DNA of 64,000 nt, taken from positions 805,165 through 869,164 of the forward strand of contig NZ_JAULRT010000062.1 of the NCBI RefSeq assembly GCF_030518215.1, written 5' to 3'. Source of the stretch: Gilvimarinus algae. GTDB taxonomy: Bacteria; Pseudomonadota; Gammaproteobacteria; Pseudomonadales; Cellvibrionaceae. This document shows positions 9,845 to 18,735 of the stretch, piece after piece (the first letter of the stretch is position 1; every line of letters begins with the position of its first letter). The notes beneath the pieces were generated by a model. That model had not been told where the DNA came from. It searched no databases and saw only the letters and a program-made list of their open reading frames with translations. The position numbers and the translations under genes were made by a program.

Positions 9845-9891
9845 CGCACCAAAATGGATCTGATGAAGTTTTTCTGTTCAAAAGTGGTGCA
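9845..9891 (+). promoter_or_regulatory. Two NtrC-like binding sites upstream of amtB
   Basis: Against the NtrC consensus TGCACC-N4-TGGTGCA, 9845-9861 reads CGCACC-AAAA-TGGATCT (strong left half) and 9875-9891 reads TGTTCA-AAAG-TGGTGCA (perfect right half). The centres are 30 bases apart, close to three helical turns, as in classic paired NtrC enhancers. They lie about 65-110 bases upstream of the sigma-54-like promoter. The consensus is from memory; occupancy is inferred. Confidence 0.6.
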
Positions 9892-9954
9892 TGGATTTGT
9901 TCATTAATTGTGCACAATATCGCTAAGCCTATGATATTTATGAACTAATTTAGT

Positions 9955-9970
9955 GGGCACAAAACGTGCA
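9955..9970 (+). promoter_or_regulatory. Sigma-54 (RpoN) type promoter of amtB
   Basis: GGGCAC-AAAAC-GTGCA keeps the invariant GG (-24) and GC (-12) dinucleotides at the required spacing of the RpoN consensus TGGCAC-N5-TTGCA, with two mismatches. Transcription would begin near 9981, giving a leader of about 130 bases before the amtB ATG. The NtrC-like sites upstream make nitrogen-limitation control likely. Confidence 0.55.
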
Positions 9971-10112
9971 TATTTGTGCGCCACGCACAGACCTAAAGCA
10001 TAGATAAAAAAGTGCGCTCTGACGTCATTTATTTGCCTGATTTCTGTGCACACATTGTTTACAGCCAATGACAGGGCGCCACTGCTCTGTACCGCGAGTT
10101 TGAGGAGATACC

Positions 10113-11420
10113 ATGAGTGTTCGACCCGGAACCCTATTTCGATTCACCAGCGCCCTGGCGCTGCTGGCGCTAAGTCCACTGGTCTTAGCCCAGGATTTGG
10201 ATGGCGGCAATACGGCCTGGATTCTGACGGCCACCGCGCTGGTGCTGTTTATGACCCTGCCTGGACTGTCCCTTTTCTATGGGGGGCTGGTACGCAGTAA
10301 AAATATTCTTTCGGTGCTGATGCAGTGTTTTGCGATCGCTTGCATCGCCTCGCTGCTATGGCTTGTGGCCGGTTACAGTTTGAGCTTTGGCGAGGGCAGT
10401 GCGTACATTGGTGATCTGAGTCGGGTGCTCTTTTCCGGTATGGGCAAAGATAGCTTGTCCGGGGATATTCCCGAATCACTTTTTGCTCTGTTCCAAATGA
10501 CTTTTGCGATTATCACGCCGGCGCTCATTGTCGGGGCCTTCGCTGAGAGAATGAAGTTCTCCTCCATGCTGATTTTCTCCGCTCTCTGGTTGCTGGCTGT
10601 CTATGTGCCGGTTTGCCATTGGGTATGGGGTGGCGGCTTCCTCGGTCAGTGGGGCTTGCTGGATTTCGCCGGTGGTACCGTGGTGCACATTACTGCTGGT
10701 GTGGCAGCGCTGGTCGCCGCGCTTGTGCTGGGTAAGCGCGATGGTTTTGAAACCGTCGCCATGCCGCCACACAATATGACCATGACCGTCACTGGTGCCG
10801 GTATGCTTTGGGTGGGCTGGTTTGGCTTCAACGGCGGCAGTGCTTTGGCCGCCAATGGTGATGCGGCGATGGCCATGTTGGTCACGCATATCTCGGCCGC
10901 CGCCGGGTCCCTGGCCTGGATGACCATTGAGTGGATCAAGTTTAGAAAGCCCAGTGTTCTCGGTATTGTGACCGGCATGGTGGCCGGCTTGGGTACTATT
11001 ACGCCGGCTTCGGGTTTTGTCGGCCCCGGCGGGGCGCTGGTGATTGGTTTGAGCGCCGGTATTATTTGTTTTTACATGACTCAGATGATGAAACGCGTCT
11101 GGAAAATAGATGACTCTCTGGATGTCTTTCCCGTGCACGGTGTGGGCGGCATCCTAGGCACCTTATTGGCCGGGGTGTTTGCCTCGCCGAATCTCGGGGT
11201 CTTCAGTGGTCACGGGTTCTCGGATGCTGTCAGTGGCATGGGCGGGCAAGTCTGGGTCCAGTTTCTCGGTGTGGTGATAACCTTTGGTTACACCGCGATT
11301 ATTACGTATGTGTTGCTGAAGCTCACAGGCGTACTCACTTCTGGTCTCAGAGTGTCCCGCGAAGAAGAGCTGGTGGGTCTGGACATTACCATGCACGAAG
11401 AAGAGGGCTACAAGCTCTAG
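10113..11420 (+). CDS. amtB: Ammonium transporter
   Basis: A 435-residue Amt/MEP/Rh channel for ammonium in the inner membrane. It begins with a cleavable signal peptide (FTSALALLALSPLVLAQ), as in many AmtB proteins, followed by eleven hydrophobic segments. The pore histidines fall in VVHITAGVAALVAAL and FPVHGVGGILGTL. The ATG follows GAGGAGATACC. The usual partner glnK, a PII protein that plugs AmtB, is not next to it. A rho-independent terminator follows. Confidence 0.95.
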   Translation: MSVRPGTLFRFTSALALLALSPLVLAQDLDGGNTAWILTATALVLFMTLPGLSLFYGGLVRSKNILSVLMQCFAIACIASLLWLVAGYSLSFGEGSAYIGDLSRVLFSGMGKDSLSGDIPESLFALFQMTFAIITPALIVGAFAERMKFSSMLIFSALWLLAVYVPVCHWVWGGGFLGQWGLLDFAGGTVVHITAGVAALVAALVLGKRDGFETVAMPPHNMTMTVTGAGMLWVGWFGFNGGSALAANGDAAMAMLVTHISAAAGSLAWMTIEWIKFRKPSVLGIVTGMVAGLGTITPASGFVGPGGALVIGLSAGIICFYMTQMMKRVWKIDDSLDVFPVHGVGGILGTLLAGVFASPNLGVFSGHGFSDAVSGMGGQVWVQFLGVVITFGYTAIITYVLLKLTGVLTSGLRVSREEELVGLDITMHEEEGYKL

Positions 11421-11436
11421 GATTGCTCAGATGAGA

Positions 11437-11459
11437 AGCCCGCGCCAGCGGGCTTTTTT
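11437..11459 (+). terminator. Rho-independent terminator after amtB
   Basis: A 7-bp GC stem AGCCCGC / GCGGGCT with loop GCCA, followed directly by a run of six T. It ends amtB and overlaps the last codon of the convergent methyltransferase gene. Confidence 0.88.
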
Positions 11460-12231
11460 AATGGCGCCGAAAGGCAATTAAAGCCGCGGTAACGGCGACA
11501 TTTAGCGATTCCACGCCATTGTTCATGGGTATTTTTACCCATCGGTCACACTGCGTCTCCACGGTTTTGCTCACGCCTTTGGTTTCATTGCCCAGCACAA
11601 AAACCTGTTTGCCGTGCGGGCAATCGCCGAGTGTCCGTTGTGCGTGGGATGACAAGCCGACAACCGCGTAACCCCGTTGTTTGAATCGCCCCAGTGCGTC
11701 TTCCAGTGAGCCGGAGATGCGGATGATGGGGGCACGAAACACCGTTCCGGCGCTCGCCTTAATCACCAGAGGATCAATCTGGGCACAGCCCTTGGCGGGC
11801 AGCAAAATGCCAGAGATATTGCCTGCGCAGGCTGAGCGGATAATCATCCCGAGATTTTGCGGGTTGGTAATACCATCGAGTGCAAGCAGGTCGCTTTGTG
11901 GTTGATCAGCGCTGTCGAGAAACTGATCGAAGGTGGTAAAGCCGGGACAGATCAGATCAACGGCAACGCCTTGGTCCTGCTTGCTGTTCTTGGAAATGCG
12001 GGAAAGGGCTGAGCGCGAGTGATGACAGATCTCGGCGCCATGTTGGCTGGCGAGCTGGTGAATCTCCGTTAAAATCCCAGCGGGTTTGTTGCTCTCGGCC
12101 ACGTGCAGTCTGTGCACTCGGATTCCGCTCAGTTGCAGGGCTTCGAGCACCGGTTTGCGACCGTAAATGGTCAGTAGGGTGTCGTAAAACTGCTTCTTTG
12201 CCAGGTAGGCTTCGCTATCGCCCCGGTTCAT
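11458..12231 (-). CDS. TrmH/SpoU family RNA 2'-O-methyltransferase
   Basis: A 257-residue SPOUT methyltransferase. The N-terminal part (about 20-95, YGRKPVLEALQLSG) is the SpoU substrate-binding domain. The C-terminal trefoil-knot domain shows the three family motifs: NPQNLGMIIRSA, VLGNETKGVS and IPMNNGVESLNVAVTAAL. Such enzymes 2'-O-methylate rRNA or tRNA using S-adenosylmethionine. It is similar in plan to RlmB, which targets 23S G2251, but sequence alone does not fix the target. Confidence 0.85.
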   Translation of the reverse strand: MNRGDSEAYLAKKQFYDTLLTIYGRKPVLEALQLSGIRVHRLHVAESNKPAGILTEIHQLASQHGAEICHHSRSALSRISKNSKQDQGVAVDLICPGFTTFDQFLDSADQPQSDLLALDGITNPQNLGMIIRSACAGNISGILLPAKGCAQIDPLVIKASAGTVFRAPIIRISGSLEDALGRFKQRGYAVVGLSSHAQRTLGDCPHGKQVFVLGNETKGVSKTVETQCDRWVKIPMNNGVESLNVAVTAALIAFRRH

Positions 12232-12273
12232 GGTGTGGGTGTGCTCCTCGCCAGTTGCGGCAGCGAGAATACG

Positions 12274-12690
12274 CTACTTTGCCCTGAGATAACAGTCCTC
12301 GTCATTGTCCAGTAGAGCGGCGAGCACGTCGCGGCGGGTAATGAGTCCCACCAGCTTACCATCGCTGATGACGGGGTAATTTTTCGGCTTGTGGCGAATC
12401 ATCACTTGAGCGATTTCGACAATCGAGTTACCCGGCTCAAAACTGACGACCTCTGTTTGCATAACATTGGACACCACCGGCGGGTCCTCGCAGTAGAACG
12501 CTCCCTGCAGGATTTCTTTGATGCAGTCCTGCTCGGAGACAAAGCCGATGACCTGACGATGCTCGTCGATAACCGGCGCTCCGGTAACGCCTGCGGCGAG
12601 TAGCTTGTGAACCACCTGCAGCAGATTGGTATCCCTGTTAAAGGCCACCGGGTCGGTCTGCATATAGTCGCGCACGAGGATTGAATGCAT
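12274..12690 (-). CDS. Two-CBS-domain protein
   Basis: A 138-residue stand-alone CBS pair: first repeat about residues 8-60 (VRDYMQTDPVAFNRDTNLLQVVHKLLAAGVTGAPVID), second about 72-130 (VMQTEVVSFEPGNSIVEIAQ...VGLITRRDVLAALL). CBS pairs bind adenine nucleotides and act as energy or redox sensors. No effector domain is attached, and the partner is unknown. It lies between pdxJ and the SpoU methyltransferase on the same strand. Confidence 0.85.
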   Translation of the reverse strand: MHSILVRDYMQTDPVAFNRDTNLLQVVHKLLAAGVTGAPVIDEHRQVIGFVSEQDCIKEILQGAFYCEDPPVVSNVMQTEVVSFEPGNSIVEIAQVMIRHKPKNYPVISDGKLVGLITRRDVLAALLDNDEDCYLRAK

Positions 12691-12737
12691 GGGAACACTC
12701 CTATAGGCAAAGGTGTTAACCCAAGTGTAGTCCAGCC

Positions 12738-13496
12738 TTAGCGCGACTGCTGGCAGATGGCAAGATAGGCCTGGATGGCGGCGGGCATTCCCAGGCGCAG
12801 GGCATCTACCGTCAGCGCGTGGCCGATGGAGACCTCGGCAATCGCGGGAATCGTTAAAAAGTCGCTCAGGTTGTCCAGGTTGAGGTCGTGCCCGGCGTTG
12901 ACACCGAGACCAGAGGATACGGCTTGCTCGGCTGCCCGTCGGTATTGGCTGAGCAGCGTTTCCCCCTGGGCTGTGCCGTGTTGAAGGGCGTAGGGCCCCG
13001 TGTAGAGCTCAATCCGATCGACGCCCAGCTCGCCGGCAAGGCGAATTTGCACTGGGTCCGGATCCATAAACAGGCTGATACGAACGCCCATCGCCTGCAG
13101 TTTGGCAACAATAGGGGCGAGTGCATCGCTGGCACTCGTCAGATCAAAACCGTGGTCGGAGGTGAGCTGGTCGTTGCTGTCCGGCACCAGCGTACATTGG
13201 TCGGGCTGTGTTTGCTCGACCAGTGCCATCAGGCCTGGGTAGTCGCCGTGTGCCTTGGCGAAAGGGTTACCTTCAATGTTAAATTCCCTCTTCGGTGTGC
13301 GTTTGACCAGCTCGGCTAGATTTCGCACATCGCCGGAGCGGATGTGGCGTTGATCGGGTCTCGGATGGACGGTCAGTCCCGCGGCACCTTGGTCGAGGCA
13401 GAGTTGTCCAAACTCCAAAACATCGGGAAAGTTGCCCTCGCGTGAATTGCGAATCAGGGCAATTTTGTTCAAGTTAACGCTAAGCGCTGTGCTCAC
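12738..13496 (-). CDS. pdxJ: Pyridoxine 5'-phosphate synthase, divergent form
   Basis: A 252-residue TIM-barrel enzyme that joins 1-deoxyxylulose 5-phosphate and 3-amino-2-oxopropyl phosphate to make pyridoxine 5'-phosphate. Diagnostic parts are TVHPRPDQRHIRSGDV (catalytic His), CTLVPDSNDQLTSDHGFDL, and VNAGHDLNLDNL...VSIGHALTVDAL. The N-terminal motif reads VNLNKIALIRNSR, while the E. coli protein has VNIDHIATLRNAR; the Asp-His pair is replaced by Asn-Lys. I recall this form as typical of Bacteroidetes. The start overlaps the upstream cyclophilin stop by four bases. It is not next to recO or acpS, the usual pdxJ neighbours. Confidence 0.87.
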   Translation of the reverse strand: MSTALSVNLNKIALIRNSREGNFPDVLEFGQLCLDQGAAGLTVHPRPDQRHIRSGDVRNLAELVKRTPKREFNIEGNPFAKAHGDYPGLMALVEQTQPDQCTLVPDSNDQLTSDHGFDLTSASDALAPIVAKLQAMGVRISLFMDPDPVQIRLAGELGVDRIELYTGPYALQHGTAQGETLLSQYRRAAEQAVSSGLGVNAGHDLNLDNLSDFLTIPAIAEVSIGHALTVDALRLGMPAAIQAYLAICQQSR

Positions 13497-14134
13497 TCGG
13501 CAATCATCCCCTTGAGCTTGGAGGTGGGTTTACTCTGTTCCATATGTTTGCCTCGGCTGGCCTTGAGAATGCGCACCGCGGCGTTGGGCGCGTCGGGGTA
13601 GGCACGGAAGACACCGCGCGGCTCGGCGACAATCGCCTCGACCACAGACTCGCCTTCTATGACCTTGCCGAAGACGGCGTAACCAGGTTTGTTCTCGTTG
13701 CCATCGAGCGATTCGTTGTGATTAAGGTTGATAAAGAACTGGCTGGTGGCACTGTCGATGGCATTGGTTCGCGCCATAGACAGGGTGAGGTAGAGGTTTT
13801 TCAGACCATTGTCCGACTCGTTCTTGATGGGTTCGGCCGTTTCCTTGCGTTTGAAGTCAAACGTAAAGCCACCGCCTTGCACCACAAACCCGGGGATTAC
13901 CCGGTGAAAAATCGTGCCGTCATAAAAGCCACTGTCCACATAGTGTAGAAAATTGGCGACTGTGATGGGCGCCTCTTTGGGGTAGAGCTCCACAAGCATC
14001 GTGCCGAGATCGGTTTTCAGTGTGACGTAATTTTCGCTTTTTCCGGCTTGTGCGGCGAGGCTCGCACTGCTTGCAAAGACCAGAACAAGCACGGCGCTCA
14101 AGCGATAAAGCCATTGGGTAAAGACAGAGTTCAT
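13493..14134 (-). CDS. Periplasmic cyclophilin-type peptidyl-prolyl cis-trans isomerase
   Basis: A 213-residue protein. The chosen ATG at 14134 starts a clean signal peptide (MNSVFTQWLYRLSAVLVLVF, cleaved after ASLAA); an in-frame ATG at 14152 would add six residues and overlap the upstream gene. The isomerase core has the cyclophilin marks FHRVIPGFVVQGGGF, SMARTNAIDSATSQFFINL and YAVFGKVIEG. The C-terminal tail (RGKHMEQSKPTSKLKGMIAE) is an extra. It probably helps fold exported proteins. Confidence 0.9.
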   Translation of the reverse strand: MNSVFTQWLYRLSAVLVLVFASSASLAAQAGKSENYVTLKTDLGTMLVELYPKEAPITVANFLHYVDSGFYDGTIFHRVIPGFVVQGGGFTFDFKRKETAEPIKNESDNGLKNLYLTLSMARTNAIDSATSQFFINLNHNESLDGNENKPGYAVFGKVIEGESVVEAIVAEPRGVFRAYPDAPNAAVRILKASRGKHMEQSKPTSKLKGMIAE

Positions 14135-14142
14135 AGTTGATG

Positions 14143-14844
14143 TTAGCCCCATTCAGATCGGCGCTTGCGCCGTCCCAGTGATTGTAAAAGAAGAGAGACG
14201 ATGACGCCGGCAATCAGTATGCCAGCGCCAAAAATCCACTCGCGGTAGCGGCTGTTGTTGGTCAGACGCGCGTTTTCTGTCTTCAGCACTTCGGCGCGAG
14301 TTTGGAGTAGCTGGTAGTTTTCATTGAGTTTTTTGTACTGCTCGTTGAGTGCGACAGCGTTGGCTGACAGCTTGCGCAAGTTTGCGTAGGCCTCTTGGGT
14401 TTGCGAGAGTTGTTCTCGTATTTCGGCAAGCTCCTCGCTCATCGCGCGGTTTTCCTGATCCAGGCGCTCATTGGTTTCCAGCAATTCACTCTGGTCGCCG
14501 TCGAGCTGGCTCATTTTTTCTTGCAGGCGGCGTAACTTAATTGCTGCAGTGGGTTCGTCGAGCAGATACTGAGAGCGAATCCAGCCCTCCAATCCGTCAT
14601 CGGTCCGCACCAGCGACCAGGGCGTGTCACTGTCATCGGTGTCGGTGCGAATCAACTCCAGCTCAGTGCCGCTCAGCAATCCGCGATGGACGATTCGATA
14701 CTGGTTGCCCATGCCACTGCGAAGCGGCACGCGCAATTCGTCGGCAATATAACGAGCCTCGGCAAACACCCATTGTGAGGCCAACAGACTGACCGCTATG
14801 AGTGCACAGCGAATGACTTTTGCTGATCGGGTTAAGTGACGCAC
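14143..14844 (-). CDS. Exported SH3-domain protein (TIGR04211/YgiM type)
   Basis: A 233-residue envelope protein. The GTG at 14844 is preceded by AAAAGG and begins a signal sequence (VIRCALIAVSLLASQWVFA). Next come a bacterial SH3 domain (ARYIADELRVPLRSGMGNQY...GWIRSQYL, about 28-100), a long coiled coil (about 105-200) and a C-terminal membrane helix (IFGAGILIAGVIVSLLLQSL) with a basic tail. This is the layout of the TIGR04211 family (E. coli YgiM). The role is unknown; peptidoglycan or envelope contact is inferred from the SH3 domain. Confidence 0.85.
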   Translation of the reverse strand: MRHLTRSAKVIRCALIAVSLLASQWVFAEARYIADELRVPLRSGMGNQYRIVHRGLLSGTELELIRTDTDDSDTPWSLVRTDDGLEGWIRSQYLLDEPTAAIKLRRLQEKMSQLDGDQSELLETNERLDQENRAMSEELAEIREQLSQTQEAYANLRKLSANAVALNEQYKKLNENYQLLQTRAEVLKTENARLTNNSRYREWIFGAGILIAGVIVSLLLQSLGRRKRRSEWG

Positions 14845-14993
14845 AAAAAGTACCTTTTTATCATCGGGGTGATCGGGGTCGGGCCAGACAATGCCAGACA
14901 ACGATTGTAGCGTAAAGACGCCTGCTTCCCTGTCAACCCTGTCACGCTAGTGGTCCATGCGGCTCAAACTAAAAAGCGTCGTGGCATGGGCCT

Positions 14994-15293
14994 TCAAGGC
15001 AACACTTTCTTAAAAGGTTTCACCGTGACGCGCTCATAGACCCCGGCCGACACGTAGGGGTCGGCATCGGCCCAGCTTTGCGCTTGCGCAAGTGAGTCAA
15101 ATTCGGCCACTACCAATGAGCCGGTAAAACCGGCCTGACCCGGGTCATTGGCGTCTACAGCCGGGTGGGGGCCCGCCAGGATCAGGCGACCCTGATCGCG
15201 CAGCTGGTTCAGCCGCGCGAGGTGATCTGGTCTGGCCTTGGCGCGCAGGGGCAGGCTGTCGGTGACGTCTTCACTGATAATGGCATACAACAT
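14994..15293 (-). CDS. yciI: YciI family protein
   Basis: A 99-residue ferredoxin-like-fold protein beginning [10 protein letters not shown]. The ATG at 15293 is preceded by GAGAGAATAG; the longer frame from 15332 has no support. YciI proteins have a conserved His-Asp pair, here in RPDHLARL and [13 protein letters not shown]. The function is unsettled. It lies next to a septation-type membrane protein, as yciI does in other gammaproteobacteria. Confidence 0.88.
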   Translation of the reverse strand: MLYAIISEDVTDSLPLRAKARPDHLARLNQLRDQGRLILAGPHPAVDANDPGQAGFTGSLVVAEFDSLAQAQSWADADPYVSAGVYERVTVKPFKKVLP

Positions 15294-15306
15294 AACGGCT
15301 ATTCTC

Positions 15307-16080
15307 TCAATGCGCGTTGATAACGTCTTCAAAATCCAGCTCAGTGAGCTGGCGAATCCGCCGAAACAAGTACAGTAGGGCGACCACCATCACCATAGTT
15401 GCCGGCAGGGCAATCACTGGAAAACTAAGGGCAGTCATTTTACCGAGCTCGGCATTAAACTGCGCTGTACCCGGAGGGCTTTGCAGTAGCCACTTGGCGA
15501 GTACGTAGTTCAAAAAAGAGGAGAGAAAGAACGAGCCGGCCACCATAAACGAGGCGTTGCGCAGGGCACGGTCAAAAGCGCTTTGGTTGTTGGTGCTGCT
15601 GAGCCGCTCGGCGATCAGATCGGTCTTGAGCACCTTGTCGTTGTAAAGAAAGGTGCGCACCAGAGGAAAGCGTGTTTTCATTGAAGCCAGTGTAGCCAGG
15701 CCGATCAGCCCCGGGATGGCCGCTTCCTTGATCGCAATGTATTCGGGGTCCAGCTCCAGCAGGCTGATGCCCCCCGTCAGTAGAATACTGATGGCGCCGA
15801 GCGCGGAAAACGCATTGAATTCTCGCCGGGTAATAAAATCCTTGAGCCCGTAGATCAGGGGAAAGGCCAGGGCGACGACCAGCGCAGCGGTGGTACCGAG
15901 GTATTCATCGGCACTGAGTTTGGTCAAAATCAGCGTTGGAATAACGATATTAAGGAGCAGGTTTGCCAACAGGCTCTCGCGTTTTGCCGGTTTAGCTGAG
16001 GAGCTGGGGCCTTGCTGATCGGCAGTGGAGGTGGGTGCAGAGGCGGTATTGTCGGGTTTATCGGTTGCCGTATCGGTCAT
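15307..16080 (-). CDS. VC0807-family membrane protein
   Basis: A 257-residue inner-membrane protein. The ATG at 16080 ([11 protein letters not shown]) starts a polar N-terminal tail of about 35 residues, followed by about six membrane helices (for example [57 protein letters not shown]). It fits the VC0807 family of unknown function. It occupies the place usually held by septation protein A (YciB) beside yciI. Confidence 0.75.
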   Translation of the reverse strand: MTDTATDKPDNTASAPTSTADQQGPSSSAKPAKRESLLANLLLNIVIPTLILTKLSADEYLGTTAALVVALAFPLIYGLKDFITRREFNAFSALGAISILLTGGISLLELDPEYIAIKEAAIPGLIGLATLASMKTRFPLVRTFLYNDKVLKTDLIAERLSSTNNQSAFDRALRNASFMVAGSFFLSSFLNYVLAKWLLQSPPGTAQFNAELGKMTALSFPVIALPATMVMVVALLYLFRRIRQLTELDFEDVINAH

Positions 16081-16208
16081 TGTGCGTAGCGACTGCCTGA
16101 TCGGTATAGTGTGGAGGGGCGACTTGATAAGCCCCGAAAAGGCGCAATTATAAGCCACAACCGCTTTCGGCGGCAAAAGATGAAGACCAGAGAAAATGAG
16201 GTGAAGGG

Positions 16209-17042
16209 TTGAAGGTCGATTTGCACATGCACAGCCATTGTTCCGATGGGGTCCTGTCGCCCACCGAGCTGATGGAACGCGCGTTTGCGCAGGGCGTGCA
16301 GCTGCTGGCATTAACGGATCACGATACCTTGGCCGGGGTTGAAGAGGCCCGTGAACGGGCCCAGTCGCTGGGGATGCAGCTGGTCAGCGGTATCGAGTTT
16401 TCGACCCGCTGGGGCAGCATGGGTATTCATATCGTCGGGCTCGGTTTGGCGCTTGAACGGCCGGCGCTGCACGCCACCGTAGCCGCACAGCGCCGTGCTC
16501 GCGCTGAGCGCAACGAGGAGATTGGCCGGCGGCTGGAAAAAATAGGCGTGGTCGACGCCTACGAGCGTGCCCGCGAGTTGGCGGGGGAAGTCGAGCCCGG
16601 CAGGCCGCATTTTGCGGAGTTGTTGGTGCGTGACGGCAAGGTGGTCGATAGCGCGCGCGCCTTTAAAAAGTACCTCGGTTCGGGCAAGCTCGGCGACGTG
16701 CGCCAGCAGTGGCCTCCGATGGCCGATATCGTAGCGGCAATTCGGGCGGCGGATGGCGTGGCGGTGCTTGCGCACCCGGCCAAATACGCCCTGACCCGCA
16801 CCAAACTGCGTGCGCTGATGAGTGACTTCGCGGCCGCAGGTGGTCAAGCGGTTGAGATAATCAGTGGTCAGCAGGCCTCAGGTATTGCCGAGAACCTCGC
16901 CTCTTTGGCCAGGGAGTTTGAGCTGGAAGCCTCGGTGGGCAGCGATTTTCATCGGCCGGGTCACCCTTGGCAGGAACTTGGCTGCCCCGGGGCCTTGCCC
17001 GCCTCGGTAACGCCGGTTTGGCACCGCTGGGCGCCTGGATAA
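16209..17042 (+). CDS. rnm: PHP-domain phosphoesterase, RNase AM-like
   Basis: A 277-residue PHP-domain protein. The TTG start at 16209 is supported by GAGGTGA ending five bases before it and gives the family start KVDLHMHSHCSDG. Metal-ligand motifs seen are HMHSHCSD, LLALTDHDTLAG, VLAHPAKYALT and GSDFHRPGH. The E. coli relative (YciV/RNase AM) is a 5'-3' exonuclease that trims rRNA 5' ends and degrades small 3',5'-phosphorylated nucleotides. yciO, scpA, scpB and rluB follow in the conserved order. Confidence 0.88.
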   Translation: MKVDLHMHSHCSDGVLSPTELMERAFAQGVQLLALTDHDTLAGVEEARERAQSLGMQLVSGIEFSTRWGSMGIHIVGLGLALERPALHATVAAQRRARAERNEEIGRRLEKIGVVDAYERARELAGEVEPGRPHFAELLVRDGKVVDSARAFKKYLGSGKLGDVRQQWPPMADIVAAIRAADGVAVLAHPAKYALTRTKLRALMSDFAAAGGQAVEIISGQQASGIAENLASLAREFELEASVGSDFHRPGHPWQELGCPGALPASVTPVWHRWAPG

Positions 17043-17126
17043 GATGGTTTGTAACCGGGACGGGTGAAACCTATAATGGCCGTTTCGGGCCGCGAGGCCC
17101 CACAGCCTGCGATAAAGGAAGCTAAA

Positions 17127-17753
17127 GTGGCGCAGTTCTTTCAAATACATCCCGAAAACCCGCAGCCGCGTCTGATTTCCCAAGCCGTGGATATCATCCG
17201 CCGGGGCGGCATTGTCGTCTATCCTACTGATTCGGCCTATGCTCTTGGTTGTCACATTGGCGATAAAATGGCTCTGGATCGGATTCGTCTGATGCGGCGC
17301 CTGGATAAAGACCACAACTTTACCCTGATGTGCCGAGACCTGTCGGAGATTGCCACCTACGCCCGGGTCGACAATCAGGTGTTTCGCTTGCTGAAAACCC
17401 ATACACCCGGCCCCTATACCTTTATTCTCGAGGGTACCTCCGAAGTGCCGCGCCGCTTGCGTCATCCCAAGCGAAAAACCATCGGCCTTCGGATTCCCGA
17501 TAACCGGATTGCTCTGGCACTGCTTGAAGAGCTGAACGAGCCTTTGATGAGCAGCACGCTCTTGCTGCCGGGCGATGAGTATCCCTTGACCGATCCCTAC
17601 GATATTCGCGACCTGCTGGAACATCAGGTGGAGCTCGTCATTGATGGGGGGTTTTGCGGCCTGGAGCCCACCACCGTCGTCGGATTAACCGAGGGCGTGC
17701 CCGAGTTGCGGCGCCAGGGCAAGGGTGATTTTTCAGTGCTGCTGGCGGGTTAG
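17127..17753 (+). CDS. yciO: YciO family Sua5/YrdC-like protein
   Basis: A 208-residue YrdC/Sua5-fold protein starting at GTG 17127 after GGAAGC; the start AQFFQIHPENPQPRLI matches E. coli YciO. Motifs include GIVVYPTDSAYALG, HTPGPYTFIL and KRKTIGLRIPDN. The fold binds double-stranded RNA and, in TsaC/Sua5, makes threonylcarbamoyl-AMP. YciO is a paralogue whose in vivo job is unclear, so a TsaC role should not be assumed. Confidence 0.9.
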   Translation: MAQFFQIHPENPQPRLISQAVDIIRRGGIVVYPTDSAYALGCHIGDKMALDRIRLMRRLDKDHNFTLMCRDLSEIATYARVDNQVFRLLKTHTPGPYTFILEGTSEVPRRLRHPKRKTIGLRIPDNRIALALLEELNEPLMSSTLLLPGDEYPLTDPYDIRDLLEHQVELVIDGGFCGLEPTTVVGLTEGVPELRRQGKGDFSVLLAG

Positions 17754-17851
17754 CTTCTCGTGCCTATGAAAGCTCACTATAATGCCGCCTTTTGTCCGCT
17801 TCTGAGTGCGGCCAAGGGCGTGCGATCTACCGTGCGCAGCAGGGGAAACAG

Positions 17852-18733
17852 GTGACCAATCCCATGACAGAGCCGCAACAACCAGACTCGTCAGAGAACG
17901 GGCAGGACGCTGCCGAGCCGCAGGCCCATCTTGAGCGAGAGGCGCACCCTGAGCAGGGGGAGATGCCTTTTGCCATAGTGCAGGGCAAGGCTTATACCCA
18001 GTTGCCCAAAGATTTGTACATTCCACCGGATGCGCTTGAGGTCTTTCTTGAGGCCTTTGAGGGTCCGCTGGATTTGCTGCTCTATCTGATCCGCCGGCAG
18101 AATTTGGACATCCTCGATGTCGATGTGTCTGAAATAACCGCCCAGTACATGGCGTATGTGGAGCTGATGGACGCGGCTCACTTTGAGCTGGCGGCGGAGT
18201 ATCTGGTCATGGCGGCTATGCTGGCGGAGATTAAATCCCGTATGCTGCTGCCGCGTTCGGTGGAAGAAGAGGAAGAGGGCGAGGACCCGCGTGCCTCGCT
18301 GATCCGTCGCCTGCAGGAGTACGAGCGCTTCAAACTCGCCGCCGAAGACATAGACGAGCTGCCCCGTGTTGGTCGCGATGTTCACCAGGGCCGAGCCGAG
18401 GCACCGGATCGCAACCTCACCCGCCCCGAACCCGAGGTAGAGCTGCAGGAAATCCTCTTGGCGCTGTCTGAAGTCTTGCGCCGCGCGGATATGTTTGAAA
18501 GTCACCACGTGGAAATGGAGCGGCTCTCCACCCGCGAGCGCATGGCCCAGGTGCTTGATCGGCTCGCGGGGAAAACTTTTGTGCCTTTTGTCAGCCTTTT
18601 TACCGTACAAGAGGGGCGCCTCGGTGTGGTCGTGACCTTTTTGGCAGTAATGGAGTTGATCAAAGAGTCTCTGGTGGAAATCGTGCAGAGCGAATCTTTT
18701 GGCCCGATCCATGTAAAGGCAAAAACACAGTAA
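17852..18733 (+). CDS. scpA: Segregation and condensation protein A
   Basis: A 293-residue kleisin that bridges SMC heads in the bacterial condensin complex. The N-terminal SMC-binding region is [22 protein letters not shown]; the middle helices [19 protein letters not shown] and the C-terminal winged helix ([17 protein letters not shown]) are also present. The GTG at 17852 follows AGGGGAAACAG; an ATG 12 bases later is the alternative. The N-terminal 40 residues are acidic and poorly conserved. scpB begins two bases after the stop. Confidence 0.93.
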   Translation: MTNPMTEPQQPDSSENGQDAAEPQAHLEREAHPEQGEMPFAIVQGKAYTQLPKDLYIPPDALEVFLEAFEGPLDLLLYLIRRQNLDILDVDVSEITAQYMAYVELMDAAHFELAAEYLVMAAMLAEIKSRMLLPRSVEEEEEGEDPRASLIRRLQEYERFKLAAEDIDELPRVGRDVHQGRAEAPDRNLTRPEPEVELQEILLALSEVLRRADMFESHHVEMERLSTRERMAQVLDRLAGKTFVPFVSLFTVQEGRLGVVVTFLAVMELIKESLVEIVQSESFGPIHVKAKTQ

Positions 18734-18735
18734 TT

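Larger units (their letters stand above)
9737..10112 (+). other. Intergenic region upstream of amtB (376 bases)
   Basis: AT-rich, without a credible gene. It carries the amtB control region: two NtrC-like sites and a sigma-54-like promoter, listed separately. A short frame running in from the previous gene and a minus-strand frame at 10025-10234 have no ribosome sites and no recognisable protein. Confidence 0.7.
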
